From Epiperipatus broadwayi (taxonomy: Eukaryota; Onychophora; Udeonychophora; Euonychophora; Peripatidae), in assembly GCA_028023455.1 (NCBI GenBank), contig JAQFVV010007240.1, positions 60,197 to 124,196 of the forward strand: a stretch of DNA of 64,000 nt, written 5' to 3'. Positions within the stretch are counted from its first letter, which is position 1, and each line of letters opens with the position of its first letter. The notes under the pieces were generated by a model that worked only from the letters and a program-made list of their open reading frames with translations, was not told the origin of the DNA and did not search any database. Of the stretch, positions 23,970 to 37,014 are shown piece by piece. A program made the translations under genes and the position numbers.

Positions 23970-24970
23970 AATGCCTTGCAGACTTTATTGTGGTGGTAAA
24001 TGAGATAAAGGTGATACAAAGTAGTTAATAAAAAAATATTTTATCTAACAAAATGCAAAAATTAATCATTTATAACATTGTAATAGTATTGTACTTTTCC
24101 AACTCTACAACTCCAAATTTTAATTAACATTTAGAAATTTGCTTTCCATCAAAACTATATTAAATATGATCAATTAGGTGTGTGGTCATCATTAGTTCTA
24201 GATCAATTTTTACAAGTTTTAGTTTTTCAGGCAATCTTAACTCTTCTGTCAAAAATGCAATTATTAGTCTCCATCTTATATCATTTTATACCTCCCATAA
24301 ATTAGAATTTTATAACAACAACACTTCACACATCTTTCTCAACTTACTCTTAATATCTGATTTCAAGAGTATTTTTGCCTGATTTTAGAGACAACTTACT
24401 GTAAGATTAAGTAATCAACTAATCCTATTTACTATGCTACTATATCTAAATTCCCAGACTGACTTCTGGTATGTTCCCTTTTCAATGAAGAACAATACAT
24501 GTAATTTGGCTTGGGTTCAAAATCTTAATGTTTTTCTTTTTTTTAGTCTATTATTTTGATCATATAAAAAAGTTAAAATGGCTTCCATATTCATAAGTGT
24601 GTTACTTCTAGTTTTAAATTTTTCATGCATATTCGTGACCTGCCTAGTTCAAAACACATTCTACGTTAAGCAGGATATATGGTAAACACATAGGATGCTT
24701 ATGAGTAGTACATAAAGAAACTAATAAAAACATTTGAAAGAAAATATATACAACTGCTTATAAATATGATTGTGTTGGGAAAATATAATCAAAAAACATG
24801 ACCCTGTGTTCAGTTTATTGAATATAGATTGCAAGATTGAATATAAAAATCATAATGCAATTAAAATATTTATAAAAAACGTTTGTATATTATACATTTA
24901 GGAATTTATATTATAAAATAAATAGATTAACAAATAAATTGAAAAAATTGCCCAGCTTTCATCATTATGT
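23970..24970. other. AT-rich stretch without recognised feature
   Basis: No coding resemblance or repeats seen between the TIR element and tandem Rep-A. Confidence 0.45.
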
Positions 24971-25038
24971 ATAATAAAGTATGAGGATTGGTTATCTTAA
25001 TATATATCTGAGCACTTATAGTATATATGTGTAGAGAT

Positions 25039-25099
25039 GATAATCTGGACCAACTGATGATTACTGGTTTAGCATGAAATACGTATATTGGTGATTATT
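25039..25099 (+). ncRNA. Hammerhead ribozyme motif, Rep-A copy 5 (core intact)
   Basis: Stem I: GATAATC (25039-25045) pairs with GATTATT (25093-25099), with one G-U; ACCAA (25049-25053) pairs with TTGGT (25088-25092); TGG is a bulge. Core CTGATGA at 25054-25060, GAA at 25076-25078, stem III ATACGTAT at 25079-25086, cleavage expected after A25087. Stem II (TTACT/AGCAT) is weakened by an A-C mismatch. The best-conserved stem I of the family. Confidence 0.8.
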
Positions 25100-25513
25100 T
25101 ATCTTTTCAACATATATGTCTTCAAGTGTATTAGTGTTATGAGATAGTGTGGAGAGTGGTGGGTCATGTGAAAGTCTGTCCTCATATGCTCTATATATTA
25201 CATATATAGACATAGGTATATAATAAGCCTGTGTATTTCAGTTATTACATAGTCAAGATGCCTGCCCATCCCCTGTATATGTATTAATTGGATTATGTCC
25301 TGTACATGAGGGGTCTGATTGACCTTAGGTCAACATGGGGTGTAACAGGAATCTCGGCCTCAGGGTGGCCACGAGCATTCCATCTTCAGATTTTCAAATG
25401 GATGGATGGTTGAAGAGTTGGAGTGTAGAGTAGATTGAAGACTGTCAATTAAAGTATGAGGATTGGCTATCTTAATATATATCTGAGCACTTATAGCATA
25501 TATGTGTAGAGAT

Positions 25514-25574
25514 GGTAATCTGGACCAACTGCTAATTGCTGGTTTAGCATGAAATACGTATATTGGTGATTATT
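25514..25574 (+). ncRNA. Hammerhead motif, Rep-A copy 6 (core mutated)
   Basis: Same architecture, with GAA and ATACGTAT kept, but the core box reads CTGCTAA (25529-25535) instead of CTGATGA, predicting inactivity. Confidence 0.75.
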
Positions 25575-25719
25575 TATCTTTTCAACATATATATCTTCAG
25601 GTGTAACAGTGTTATGAGATAGTGTGGAGAGTGGTGGGTCATGTGAAAGTCTGTGTTCATATACCCTATATATCACATATATAAACACAGGTATATAATA
25701 AGCCTGTGTTTCAGTTAAT

Positions 25720-26345
25720 AAATGTTTCACTACCCCTGCCACACCACATAAAAAACTGATCAAGAAATTAATTAAGGCTGCATTGCAGAGAAAATTGTCA
25801 TTTTTTTTTATCTAATATGGCTGCTTTAGTAAAAGGAATATTATGAATAATGATTAGAGTTTATGTCTCTGTACTTTCATGATAAGTAAGCTGCAACTAG
25901 ACTAAAAATATATGTATCAAAGTTTAATTGGGCACAAAAAATATCATTGTTGATAAAAAAGTAAATGGAAAATATATATATATTGACTGTATAAATTTCT
26001 AATCTTACCTTCATTCATTCTTTTCTTTAATACGGTTTCAAATGACAGTAGAAAACATGAATAATTACAATACTCAACTTTTGCATAAACAGAAAATCAT
26101 GGAAAACCCTATAGCTTAAATTCAATTAATATTTATTTTATAATTATATTATTAAATTTATTTTTTGTTCAAGTTTTTATTGTAATTCTGTCCAGTATTT
26201 GTTTACAAAGAATTTTTTGTTATTAATTTTTTGTGATGAATGATCTAAATGATAAATATTTTCAACAACATTTATGCCTGCATATAATGCTCATTCTATC
26301 AAACTAACTTTTGTTTTTTTCATATTTAGTAATAATATCTTCTTT
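25720..26345. other. AT-rich stretch, possibly the 3' flank of LINE C
   Basis: No clear family match. TGATCAAGAAATTAATTAAGG near 25757 is the reverse complement of sequence in LINE C near 26600, but context does not extend. Confidence 0.3.
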
Positions 26346-26349
26346 TTCC

Positions 26350-26960
26350 TTAAATTTTTAATTTTCTGAATTAAAACAGTAATTTAGTCAGATTAATTCA
26401 ATTTTTCTTTAACATTTTAATGAGAATTGCAAAGACTTTTTTTATGATCTTAACTATGAATTTAGTAACATCAGTATATCTATAGTGTTGGATTTTTTCC
26501 AACAATTCCAAAGCCACATAAGTGTTTGTTCACTATAGATTCTTTCATTAAACATTCTGTACATAATTTTAATAGATATAATGATAATGTCCAGCCTTAA
26601 TTAATTTCTTGATCTAAGTAAAATAAGTATATTTTATTATAATTTTTTTAATACTAGCTTTTTGTCAACAGAGATTTCTTATAAATGAATAATGGAATGT
26701 TCTGGTATATTCATTTTTAAAAATTGTCATTTTTTTAATGATTACTGAAATCAAAGACATTTTCAGATCAATAAAATTCATATAAACTTATGTCTGATAT
26801 TCTTATAAAAGGATCTAATGTATAGCTGTAGAGTAGATGTTTCTACGTATGTTACCATTCCTGAAATCAATTTGTATATTTTAAACCTAGATTTTATTAT
26901 AGAAATCTAGTCCCTGACATATGATTTTCAGACTTGTATTATTTGCCTGTTAAATAAAAG
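26350..26960 (-). pseudogene. Decayed LINE (family C) reverse transcriptase
   Basis: Minus frames give NFIDLKMSLISVI (KAFDSV block), MNIPEHSIIHL, then NQGWTLSLYLLKLCTECLM, where GVRQGC.LSPYLFNLY.E is expected. GFGIVGKN follows, then a shifted stretch where the RYADDT box should lie. The order matches a LINE of the type with LRYADDTTLMAE. Many stops; dead. Different family from LINE A and LINE B here. Confidence 0.7.
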
Positions 26961-26964
26961 ATAT

Positions 26965-28480
26965 TATCAATGTTTGCACTCTGTGAAAATTCTTTGTTGT
27001 TTTAAAAATATAAATATATTTTTTCAATCTGTAGTATAGAAACTATGTTGTATTAATTGGCATAAATTTATCAATACTTTTATTAGACCATGATTAAATT
27101 TTTTAAATACTTCTATGGAACCCCTTCCATTTTATTGTTTTCTTATTTTGTTAATAATATTAATTTTTAGATAACCTTCTATTACATTTTTGAATATCTT
27201 GAATATAGGATATACTTTGTGATAAAGCTTTTATATGTATTTATTTCATTACAGTTTAATATTTATTAGTTATTTACATTCAAATTTTCTTTTTTACTCT
27301 CATGAACTTTCAATTTAAAAAAATATATTAATTTTGTTGTTTGCTTCCATTTGTACTTTCCTTGAAAATATTGTCATAATATTATTATTTGATTCATCTG
27401 GATGTTTTTTTTTTCATTTCAATTACTACAATATCATCTGATATTAATTTTATTTTGATGTTTAATCATCTTAACTTCTTTTTTTTCCATTTACTTCCAC
27501 TATCAATTATAAATAAAGGCTTAAATCTTAACTGAAGTTAGTTTTAAAGCAATTGTTTTATTTTCTAGATCAGAGCTTTTTAAAATCCTTCCCAGAGGTT
27601 TTTGAAATGGTTTCAGAAGGCTCCTTGTGAGCAAGCATGATATTTTCATTAAATAAAATTGCAATAAGTTTAATGTGAGAATATTGTTATATGATATTAA
27701 AAAATTTTTTTAATAAATAATGATTTTGGGAGTGAAGTATTATTTTATTTTTTCAAATAAACGACTTTTTTAAAAAGATAATACATGGTAGATATAATAA
27801 AAAATGAAAATGTCAATAAAATAAAAAAAATTATAAAAATATTTAGCCTTTTTCTAATAATTATTCTGTTTAATGACAATTCAAAAATCCTATTTCATTG
27901 TATTAAAAAAAATCTGCCTAAAAACTATTTATTAAATATAAAATATGATTATTTTTAACATTTGGTTATCTTCACAAACTTCGATGCAATAATTTTCTTA
28001 AATTTTTTTAAGGACCATTAAGAATATTTAATAAAGATTTATTAAAAAGGTCCAAATATTTAATAATTATTATATATTTTTTCTTTTTAGTTCTGATAAA
28101 TTTTGATGTCAAAATAACTAAAATTCCCCAAAAGAAGGTTTTTGCTAAAAAATTTACGTTTCAAGATTTTGGTTAATACAATTTTTTCTAAGTCACTTCC
28201 CACCTTTTTTATTATTACAACATCAATCATGAAGGAAAATTAAATTAAAATAAAATAGCAATCAATTAAGCATAATTTGAAGCATTTTGAGACTTGTGTG
28301 TCAACTGATCCACAATGTATACTATCCAATGAGACTAAAAGTGGAACAAATAATAGATAAAATAATTTTTATTCATTTTTAAAATAATAAATTTAAAAAA
28401 CTATAAAGTAATTTTTGGAAGTGCAAAAATCATTTTGCATTTACAAATGTGTATCTCTCTAATTGGGTTTACCACTTTAT
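26965..28480. other. AT-rich stretch without recognised feature
   Basis: May contain upstream parts of LINE C, but no motif could be read with confidence. Confidence 0.35.
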
Positions 28481-28481
28481 T

Positions 28482-28489
28482 TAACCCTT

Positions 28490-28535
<46 letters not shown>

Positions 28536-28578
28536 TTTAAAGGGTTATATACTATATATATATATATATATATATATA
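28482..28578. repeat. TA tracts within a short palindrome
   Basis: AACCCTTTAAAT, then (AT)n, then ATTTAAAGGGTT form an inverted repeat at 28482-28546, followed by a second TA run to 28578. Confidence 0.85.
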
Positions 28579-28579
28579 G

Positions 28580-29575
28580 TGTACAAGAATTATTTTATTA
28601 ATTATATAGAATAAATTAATAAAATATGTTTATGTAGTAAATATTTATATATTTAATGTTTAATATTAAAACAAAATACCTTATACAAAAAATTATAAAA
28701 TGTTAAAAAATAAATAATGAAAAAAAGTTTATGTAATTCTTCAATATTAAATAACTTTTAGCATATTAAATATATTTCAACTAACTTCGATTGATGAGAA
28801 TTTTGTAATCAGTACTTTTTTCAAAATATTATCATTTGCAAGTTTAATTTTCTTTCTAACATCAACTATATATCAATAATTTTAATAAATAATCAGTTTA
28901 CCCAAAGCTTTTTTTGTTAGATGGATTATTGATTCAGACACACATATCATTATACACAACATACAATAGGCAAGCTATCATATAACTTTATGTTTTATAT
29001 TCAATACTCAATCAGCAGTTATGTTTTCAGGTTTATTTAGAGAATAAGGTTGTCATAAGAACAATTAAAAACAATAATGATAACTTGTAATTTTCTGTAC
29101 TGATTTACCATGGTTCACTAGATGTGATATTACTATCATTTTTTTTAATCATTTCTGGTGATTTTTTTAGAAAGATAAATTATGCATTTGCCATTTTGAA
29201 ATTATCAGGTTTTTCAAAACACTTTATTTGGTAAGTTAACTGACTTTGGTGACATTTTTTTAAAAAAAAAATTATATTCTCATAATGTTCGAATGAACTA
29301 TTGTGAATTTTTATAAAATTGAAAATAGTATTAAATGTTTAACAACAAAATGTTTCTCAATGATGCACCTTGTTTTTGGCCAGTCTTTTTAATTAAAAAA
29401 AAATATCATATAATAATTTAATTGGAAAATACATTTTCTTTCATTTGTTTTCTTAACTTATAGTCTATAACAATTTATTTTGCAAGACAACTTATTTCTA
29501 AATAAGAAGAAAATATGTAACTATTATTAAATAGAGAGGTAACTAAAAAACAAGAAAAAGTATTCCATACAATTA
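28580..29575. other. AT-rich stretch without recognised feature
   Basis: No recognisable motif; the 3' part may belong to the upstream region of LINE A copy 2. Confidence 0.4.
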
Positions 29576-29579
29576 CATC

Positions 29580-30990
29580 TTCTGATGTTGCCCTTAATTT
29601 TAAACAAAAAATGAGACTTACAATAAAATCTATAAGGAAGGAAAAAGCTCTAGGTAATAATAAAATTATAATTGATATCTTAAAAGAAGCAGGTGAAAAA
29701 ATAAATTAGTGACAAAGTTACATACCAAATGTCTAAACAATAAAGATATACCATAATTGGGAGAATGCAGTAATAATATTAATATTTTAAAAAGGTGATA
29801 TAAAAGATATTAAAATTTACAGACCTATGAGATTTTTATCAATTCTACAAAAAGTTTTACTAAGATATCATCTACAGCAAACATTGGACTTTAACTATCC
29901 AAATGAACAAGATGGATTTAAAAGTGGTTTTAGCATAGCTGATCACATTGAAATATTAAGAGTAGTTATAGAAAAAATCAATGAATATGAGTTGCCAATA
30001 TACTTTAGATTTGTAAGTTTAAATCTATAAGTATTTCTTCAGTGATTAAACATTAATTCATCAAGATATTGACCCAGAATATCAATATATTCTGAAGAAT
30101 AGTTATCAAATGGAGCAGCAATAATTAGATTACATGGTGATATTAAGAATTTTAAAATTGATAAGAGTAAATGGCACGGTCATTCCACATTTATAGCAGT
30201 TTTACAAGACATAATTTATGGATTAAAATATGGAGCTAAGAAAGTAAAAGTAAATGAAAATGGTTCAAGTCATTTAGATTTTGTAGATTGTGAAATTGTT
30301 TTGCAAATAATGCTTCAGAGCTTTAACAAATGTTTCAAGAATTATCAGATAAATAGACTAAATATAAATGCTAAAACATCTAAAGTAATACTCAAACGAT
30401 TTTTTAAAAAGACAAAAATAAATATTCATAGAAAAGAATTAGAAATTAACAATTATAAATATCTTGGTCAGATTATTAATACAGTTGGAAACATAATGAC
30501 TGAAATTAATCATAGAATTAAACTTGAATGCAATGCTTTTGGTAGAAATAACATAATATTAAAAGAAAATGAGCCTATCTGTTTGAAAAGCAAGATTTTT
30601 AACGGATGTGTTTTACCAGTTTTCACTTGTGGATCTGAGACATGGACCCTTAATATAAGAACAATATATATGCTTCAGATCACTAAATGAAATATGGAGA
30701 GATGTATGTTATAAATAGCAAGAAGATATTGAAAATGAAATATACAGATGAGAGAACAAATAAATATTATTGATAACATTGAAAGAAATAAAAGATGGAA
30801 GTGGACCTAGGCTGCACATATTTCTAAAAGAGATGGATTGGTAAAATATTAAACTGAATTTTAAAAGATTGTAAAAGATGAATAAAGAGACTACATGTGA
30901 GATGAATGATGCTGATGTGATGTGGAGAAGAAAGGCTAGAGATTTGGAAAACTGTATTAAACTTGGAAGAATCTTCACCCTTCAGTGGAT
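29580..30990 (+). pseudogene. Decayed LINE (family A) reverse transcriptase, copy 2
   Basis: Plus frames read IKSIRKEKALGNNKIIIDIL, then WENAVIILIF.KGDIKDIKI, YRPMRFLSILQKVL, NEQDGFKSGFSIADHIEILR and LPIYF. A gap follows, then LDFVDCEIVLQ where the catalytic LRFADDIVL is expected: FVDC replaces F/YADD, losing one of the paired aspartates. Next come NINAKTSKVI, NNYKYLGQIINTVG, CLKSKIFNGCVLPVFTCGSE and TWTL, standard for this LINE type. Frameshifts and stops make it inactive. Same family as the minus-strand copy at 1.3-3.3 kb. Confidence 0.9.
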
Positions 30991-30994
30991 AAAG

Positions 30995-32990
30995 AAATAT
31001 TAAAAATGATGATGACTACAGAAATTAAACTTTATATAAATTGATAATTTAATATAAATACAAATGAATTCTTTATTTCCCAATATAAAAGACCATTTCA
31101 TCGTATTCAATTTTTATTTACAGATCAATTTGAATATTTTTTAAAATCATTATTCTATATACATATTCATTTAAAACTGTTTACTATGTGTTCATGCAAC
31201 CACTAATGACTGATAAAAAATTCTTAAATATTTACTAAAAGTGAGACAAAAAACATGAAATCTTTATGCCTTAGATTATGTTATAAGAAAATTTAATAAT
31301 AGTTGTATGATTGATTGTCACATAGCAATATCTTGCAATTTCCATTCGTTTTAATAAACTGTTTACTAATAGCAGCAAATTACTACTTTACCATTAGTTA
31401 AAGTATTCCTCACAAATGGATAGCTTCTATATTTTATGAAGTGTAGGAACTTGATATAATTACCTTAAATTTTATCAACATGTGAATTTATTACTGTTAT
31501 AACCCTCTTTATTTAACTATGTATGTTATATATACAAAATATACTAAAGAGAGACTGTATTTTTAATTATGTTCATTAGCCTGTATAATATTTTAAGGTG
31601 AATAAAATTTTAAGCTTTATAATATAAAAAGAGAACAGCAATATTAAATTATTTTTCTAATAAAATTTTATATGTGTGCACGCAGGTGAAAAATCTTTTG
31701 AACAAGATTTTCCACTTTTAAAAATATTCTTTAAAATTTAATAGTAGAATTTATTTAAATGTTAAATATGCCTAGACTCCAAAACTCTCAAACGTAATGA
31801 CCATTAAAAAATTATCACACGTTTTAAAACTTGCAAATTTTTTTGAATCGATTTATTCTAAAATATATATTTTAAAAAGTTATTTTAATTTATTATAAAA
31901 TTTAAATAACAAAAACTAAATATATTAGTATTTTTTTTAAAACAAATATTTTAACAATATTTTTTTAAAAAATCAAAATTAATAATTATCTCAATCTTTG
32001 CACATGTAATCATATGTATATATACAATGAGAAGATTTTCATGTATTTATAGAAGAAATACTAAACATTTATCACTTTTTTATATTTCCAGATAAACTTT
32101 AGTTAAAAGATAACCAGGAATAGCAACTAATTAAAAATGTGTATTACAATCTAGTAAAAGAAATTGTCTGATCTAACTTCAAACTAAAAATATATTTATT
32201 TTTAAATGCTTTTATATTAACTTGTCCTGTCTATGTATGTTTCTGGCTAAATGTCTACCATTTTGAATTTTTAATAATGAAAAAATTCCCATTAGAACTC
32301 AAACTAACATTCTCAGCTTCCCAAGAAAACTCCTTAGCAATTGAGCCAATGAAAATACTACATATGTAAAATAAAGTTTTATTAATATAATGTTAATTTA
32401 ATTCATACTTAATTAAATTAATATATATATATATATAATATATATATGACAGAAACATTACCTTTGTAGAATAAAATTTTCTTAATATTGATTTAACTCA
32501 TACTTTATTAATTAAATTAATTAAAAAGCCAACACATAAATATTCTATATAGTAAATAATCATATATTTAAATTTAGAATTTATTTGTTAGAGGGAAATT
32601 TTTTTACTTTCCCATCTTTTTATTAAAAGATATTTTTGGTTTTTTGTAGTTTTAACTATTTTGTAAAATAGTATTTAAATATAATCAAAAAATGAAAAAA
32701 TAATAAATAAACAATATTTTTTAAATAATTATTTTATGTAAATAGCAGACTAAAAATTAGAAAAATAACAAAGTAATCTGCTTCTCAGTTAATTTGCCAA
32801 ATCTTAAAATTATCTGAGTTCTTAAGAATCTAGACTTGTTAAAATACTTTCATCATATGTTGATCCTGACTTTAGTAAACTTAAAACACAATTCTGCATA
32901 TGAACTCATAAATATAAAACATTTCTCTGATTCGTATGTCTCCTAGTATCAACACATACATGTGTTGTGTATGGGATTGATATCAGTGCT
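30995..32990. other. AT-rich stretch without recognised feature
   Basis: Includes a TA run near 32421-32448. No coding family recognised. Confidence 0.4.
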
Positions 32991-32991
32991 A

Positions 32992-33182
32992 CCTTTATAA
33001 CAGTAATTATAAGGAATTGTCTTTTTATATCCTAGTCCTAATTCAATAAAGCCAACTACTATCTTTATATGACAATAAGTATAAGAAGTGGTATTTTAAT
33101 CTTATCCTAATTCAATAAAACATCTTTATTTAACTATAATTATAAGGGTTGTCTTTTAGGTCTTAACCCTAATTTAATATAC
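32992..33182. repeat. Three degenerate tandem copies, ~65 bp unit
   Basis: Each copy reads ...CTTTAT..., AATAAGTATAAG or AATTATAAGG, TGT/GGT, TTT, CTTA.CCTAATT.AATA. Divergent but in consistent order. Confidence 0.65.
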
Positions 33183-33184
33183 CT

Positions 33185-34165
33185 ACAACTTATGCAGTGA
33201 TGGCTTGTTCTGAGACCAATCTGCAATTTGTCAAATATAGATAGCAATGTGTTCCCCCATATGAATATATGTAAATTATTTAATAGTAAAACAGCAACTG
33301 CATATATATATAATATAAATTCATCTACATAAAATCTATTTTTAGTAATCACATATAGAGTTAACAGCAAGTGAATGGATAATAAATATAACTACATCAT
33401 TAGCTATGATTATTTAAGTTATGGACATTTTATGTGTGAGTGCTGCATTTTACATGTTATTATTATTTCTTGCTCTTTTCTTTTTAAATAATAATTTGTA
33501 CAAATTTCATATCAATATATTTAAGAGGTATTAAAAAAAAGTTGATACAATATTATTCATTTCAATAATGTACATAATAACAGAGTATTTTTTTTCTTTC
33601 TTTCCCTTTTTCAAACTGACAATTTTTATACATAATATTCAGATTACAAAAGTTAAATATAAACTCAAAATAGTTATGATAAAGTTCAAACAGTCTTTTA
33701 AATATAAAACTTACAAAAAAAAATAATTGTCATTTATTTCTTATGTGATTGTAGTCAGCTGCCCATGATAGTTATAAATATAATTTTACCAAACAAAAGT
33801 GTGCTCAGCTACTGTTAACAAAATTAACACACAGAATAAACCTTTCCTTAACCAATATTCAAAATGTTGAAGCAAACCAATTATAAAAGAATTGGGAGTT
33901 GTAGTAATCTTGTCATTTTATAAAACCATTTGAGGCTCAAATAAATCATAAAAATCAAAAAGGCTTCAAATGCTTTGTGAAACAACAACATTCCTGCAAT
34001 TTCCAATGGTTTTATAACAAGTCTAAATTTTTAAAATCCCTGATATTTTCCAAAAATAGTAAATTAACTGAGAAGTGCATTATTTTGTTATTTTTTATGC
34101 TTTTTAGTTGAATATATACATAAAAGCATTATATTTTTTTTACATTTTATTAATTTTCATTAAAA
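33185..34165. other. AT-rich stretch without recognised feature
   Basis: Nothing recognised. Confidence 0.4.
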
Positions 34166-34180
34166 ACTAAACACATAGAC

Positions 34181-34660
34181 AATTTCAATATCAATAACAA
34201 TCAACAATCTCATACTCTTGTCAAGACAACATCCTTTTAATAATAAAGGTGGAATCCCATCTTTATTTATGGCTCAATATATTTTTATAGACACTAAAGA
34301 TTGTAACTTCATCACAGAGATTGTATTATTTATACAAAGAAGTTTAAATAAATCTCCTTAAACAGGCAAATATAACTGTTCTGAATGCAGATTAATAAAT
34401 ATTCATTTATAATATTACAAGTTCCAATTATAATTTTCAAATTGCTCCCAAAACATAACTTAAATAATAAGTGTAATAATATTCAAGACTAAATAGCTTT
34501 ATAAGTAATCATTAAACACCAGTCAATGCTTAGTTAGATAATCTCAATATCAATAACATTCAACAATCTCAATATGTTGTCAAGGCAAAGAAGTTTAAAT
34601 AAACCTCCTTAAATGCAGACTAATAAATAGTCAATTATAACATTAAAAACTGCAGTTAAA
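34181..34660. mobile_element. Two partial family-F foldback fragments within a local duplication
   Basis: 34181-34310 and 34521-34588 match the arm of the 17.5-kb element (AATATCAATAACA, CAACAATCTCA, TTGTCAAG). Each is followed by AAAGAAGTTTAAATAAA and CTCCTTAAA, so a ~250-bp segment is repeated with internal losses. Confidence 0.65.
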
Positions 34661-34664
34661 TGAG

Positions 34665-35765
34665 GATTGTAAGGCCAACATAAATACTTTTTATTTGTAA
34701 AAATTATAAATATGTAATTTTTTCACAGGTATCAAATGGCTTTCTTATAAGGTGATTTATAATAATTAGACTTTTATAGATTCATAGATATGAATATTGA
34801 AATTTTCAATAAAATTGCCCATGTATATTCTTAAATAAACTCCAAACATAATATAACATGGCAACAATTAATTATGAAATAGGCCTGTTACTTTTGAAAA
34901 TTTTTAAAAATTATACTAGTTCCAATTTTTGCACATCCACCTTTATATCATTTGGAATAATAAACTAAAAACAGATCTCTTGGTTTACAGCAGTTCACAC
35001 AAATACCAGCATTTATTTCAATTAGTAAAGCAAGTGTTTAATTGATTTCTGGTTTTATTGTAATTGAAGTTTATGTAGTAGTAATTTATGCATACAATCT
35101 CATTAAAATTTATTTATTAATTTTAAATAATTAATTTGGTAGTTGACATGCCTTTTGACATTTCATAGAAAATGACAGCTTGAATTTCAATTGTAAAACT
35201 AATAGTTATCAATTTTATCCTTTTATTTTTATATTGATTTAAGCCTTAATATAATAAAGATATGTTTTTGTCAAGGTAAAATGATTTATTCATTACCATA
35301 CAACACATAGCAGTGATACTTTCAAGCTAACACGTACAGTTTATTGTCAAAATATTGTGGTTATTTTCAACAATAGATTTAGTGTCTCAAATTATATTTA
35401 AACTTAATGCAATCACTATTAAATCATATATAAGCTTATTACTATTATAGAATATTATAATCATTTGACTTAAATTAATATATAATAAAAAAATTATAAA
35501 AGAATATTTATTATTCATATAAACGTATAATATTCTATATTACTTACACAAATCCTATTAAACTGCAAAGAAATAGACCAAATTTTCACAGGAAGTTTGT
35601 TCCAGAAAATAAAGCAGCTAAACGTGAAACTAAAAAATGTATTTATTTCTTTATATAATGGCAGTTAGTATCTTAAATTTTTAATTAATCTAAAAAATAT
35701 GTTTTTATTTTCAAAACTTTTAAATATCGTCTGTATTTAAACAAATAAATAACGTTAGTTATTTT
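34665..35765. other. AT-rich stretch without recognised feature
   Basis: Nothing recognised. Confidence 0.4.
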
Positions 35766-35768
35766 TTA

Positions 35769-35787
35769 GATGATGATGATGATGATA

Positions 35788-35875
<88 letters not shown>
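35769..35875. repeat. (ATG)n(ATT)n compound microsatellite
   Basis: Six GAT units followed by about 28 ATT units. Confidence 0.96.
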
Positions 35876-35877
<2 letters not shown>

Positions 35878-36009
35878 AATTGATAAGATTTAAGATTTTT
35901 TTAATCGTTATTTATATAAAGCTTTACGTTGGAAATGTGATAGCACGATTTAATATTATTATATAAAATATGTAACAGAAGTAGAATTAACATGTTATAT
36001 ATTTACTGC

Positions 36010-37010
36010 ATTAATCACTTTGTTACATTATTTACTACTATTTAACACTTATTAGAATAAGTCATATAATAGTCACAGTTCTTTGTAAAGCAATCATCAC
36101 TGTACTGTAAATCCAGAGTAGAAGAAGCTTGTGTTTTTGTTTTTCATTTTAATTGTTTCAAATTTAAAATTTGACTATCAAACCTATTTGAACACTAATT
36201 CCTGATTCATAAAGCAGCTTAAAAGCACTTCCAAAAACCACTGTCATAAAAAATTTTAAAAAATTTGGATTTAATATACATCTTTGTTTAACATCAGTTT
36301 TTATTTCAAGTGCATTTATGTTTCTAGCTGTAGCAATAATACTTCATCTCTTTGCATCATGCAGAAGTTTTTTAACATGAATTTCTTTTGCTGGACAATC
36401 AACTAATTTAATTCAGGATGACTTGTTCAATCAGTAAATTCGAATTGTACTGAACAAATAAATAAATGCAATATATAGATCTTTTTTTTTTCTAATTTTT
36501 CTTGCAATTTTGGCAACAAAAAGCATCTATATAGTACTTCTTAATTCTGTAATGTAACACTGTTTTTCTGGTAAATAATCATTTGTAATTGGAAGTAACT
36601 TATTCAACAAAATTATTGAAAGTACTTTAGCAATATCAGAAAATAATCATATTTAACAATAATTACTTCAATATTGTCTATCCTTCTCAAAATAGACAAA
36701 TTTCATTAATTTATATATTTCTAAATAATTTCAAAATTTTTAAATTTAACATATTCCCACCAAATTTCAAAAATTTGAAATTTTCAAATGTAATAATCAC
36801 CACTGTATTTTAAATCTCATTCAGATATCTCATCAGGATCTACAACCTTTCAGTGTTTAAAATTACAATAAACTCATTAAATTTTGTATTGTTTGATAAA
36901 TTTGTCTAAATCTAAAGAAGTAGATAGTAGGTTATACAATTTTATTTCTTATATCATTATTCAAAAGATGGTTAAAATACTTCTTTTATTTATTTGAAAT
37001 ATTACTATCA
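36010..37010 (-). pseudogene. Decayed LINE (family B) reverse transcriptase, copy 1
   Basis: Minus frames read SDIAKVLSIILLNKLLPI with LPEKQC, matching SIAGKVLARILLNRLLP...LPESQCGFR. KKDLYIAFIYLFSTI matches KDLYIAFVDLTKAFDT, CPAKEIHVKKLLHDAKR matches CPPKFI...LHDGM, and ALEIKTDVKQRCI matches F.V..GVKQGCVL. Order and spacing are those of an RT domain. Many stops. Further 5' parts between 37.0 and 37.6 kb are probable but unreadable. Confidence 0.8.
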
Positions 37011-37014
37011 TCAT

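Larger units (their letters stand above)
24975..25715 (+). mobile_element. Rep-A retrozyme, ~1.6 tandem units
   Basis: The 24975-25250 sequence recurs at 25450-25715 with period 475 bp. The middle part (25255-25440) holds the remainder of the unit, matching 4740-4930 and 63105-63170 (TGACCTTAGGTCAAC, CTGTACATGAGGGG). Two hammerhead motifs are present, one intact in its core. Insertion borders and target duplication are not clear. Confidence 0.8.

Noticed and set aside
31676-31702. HAGEKSFE-like codons resembling the HTGEKPF linker of C2H2 zinc fingers
   Set aside because: Isolated; no Cys-Cys or His-His spacing on either side. Chance or an unrecognisable remnant.
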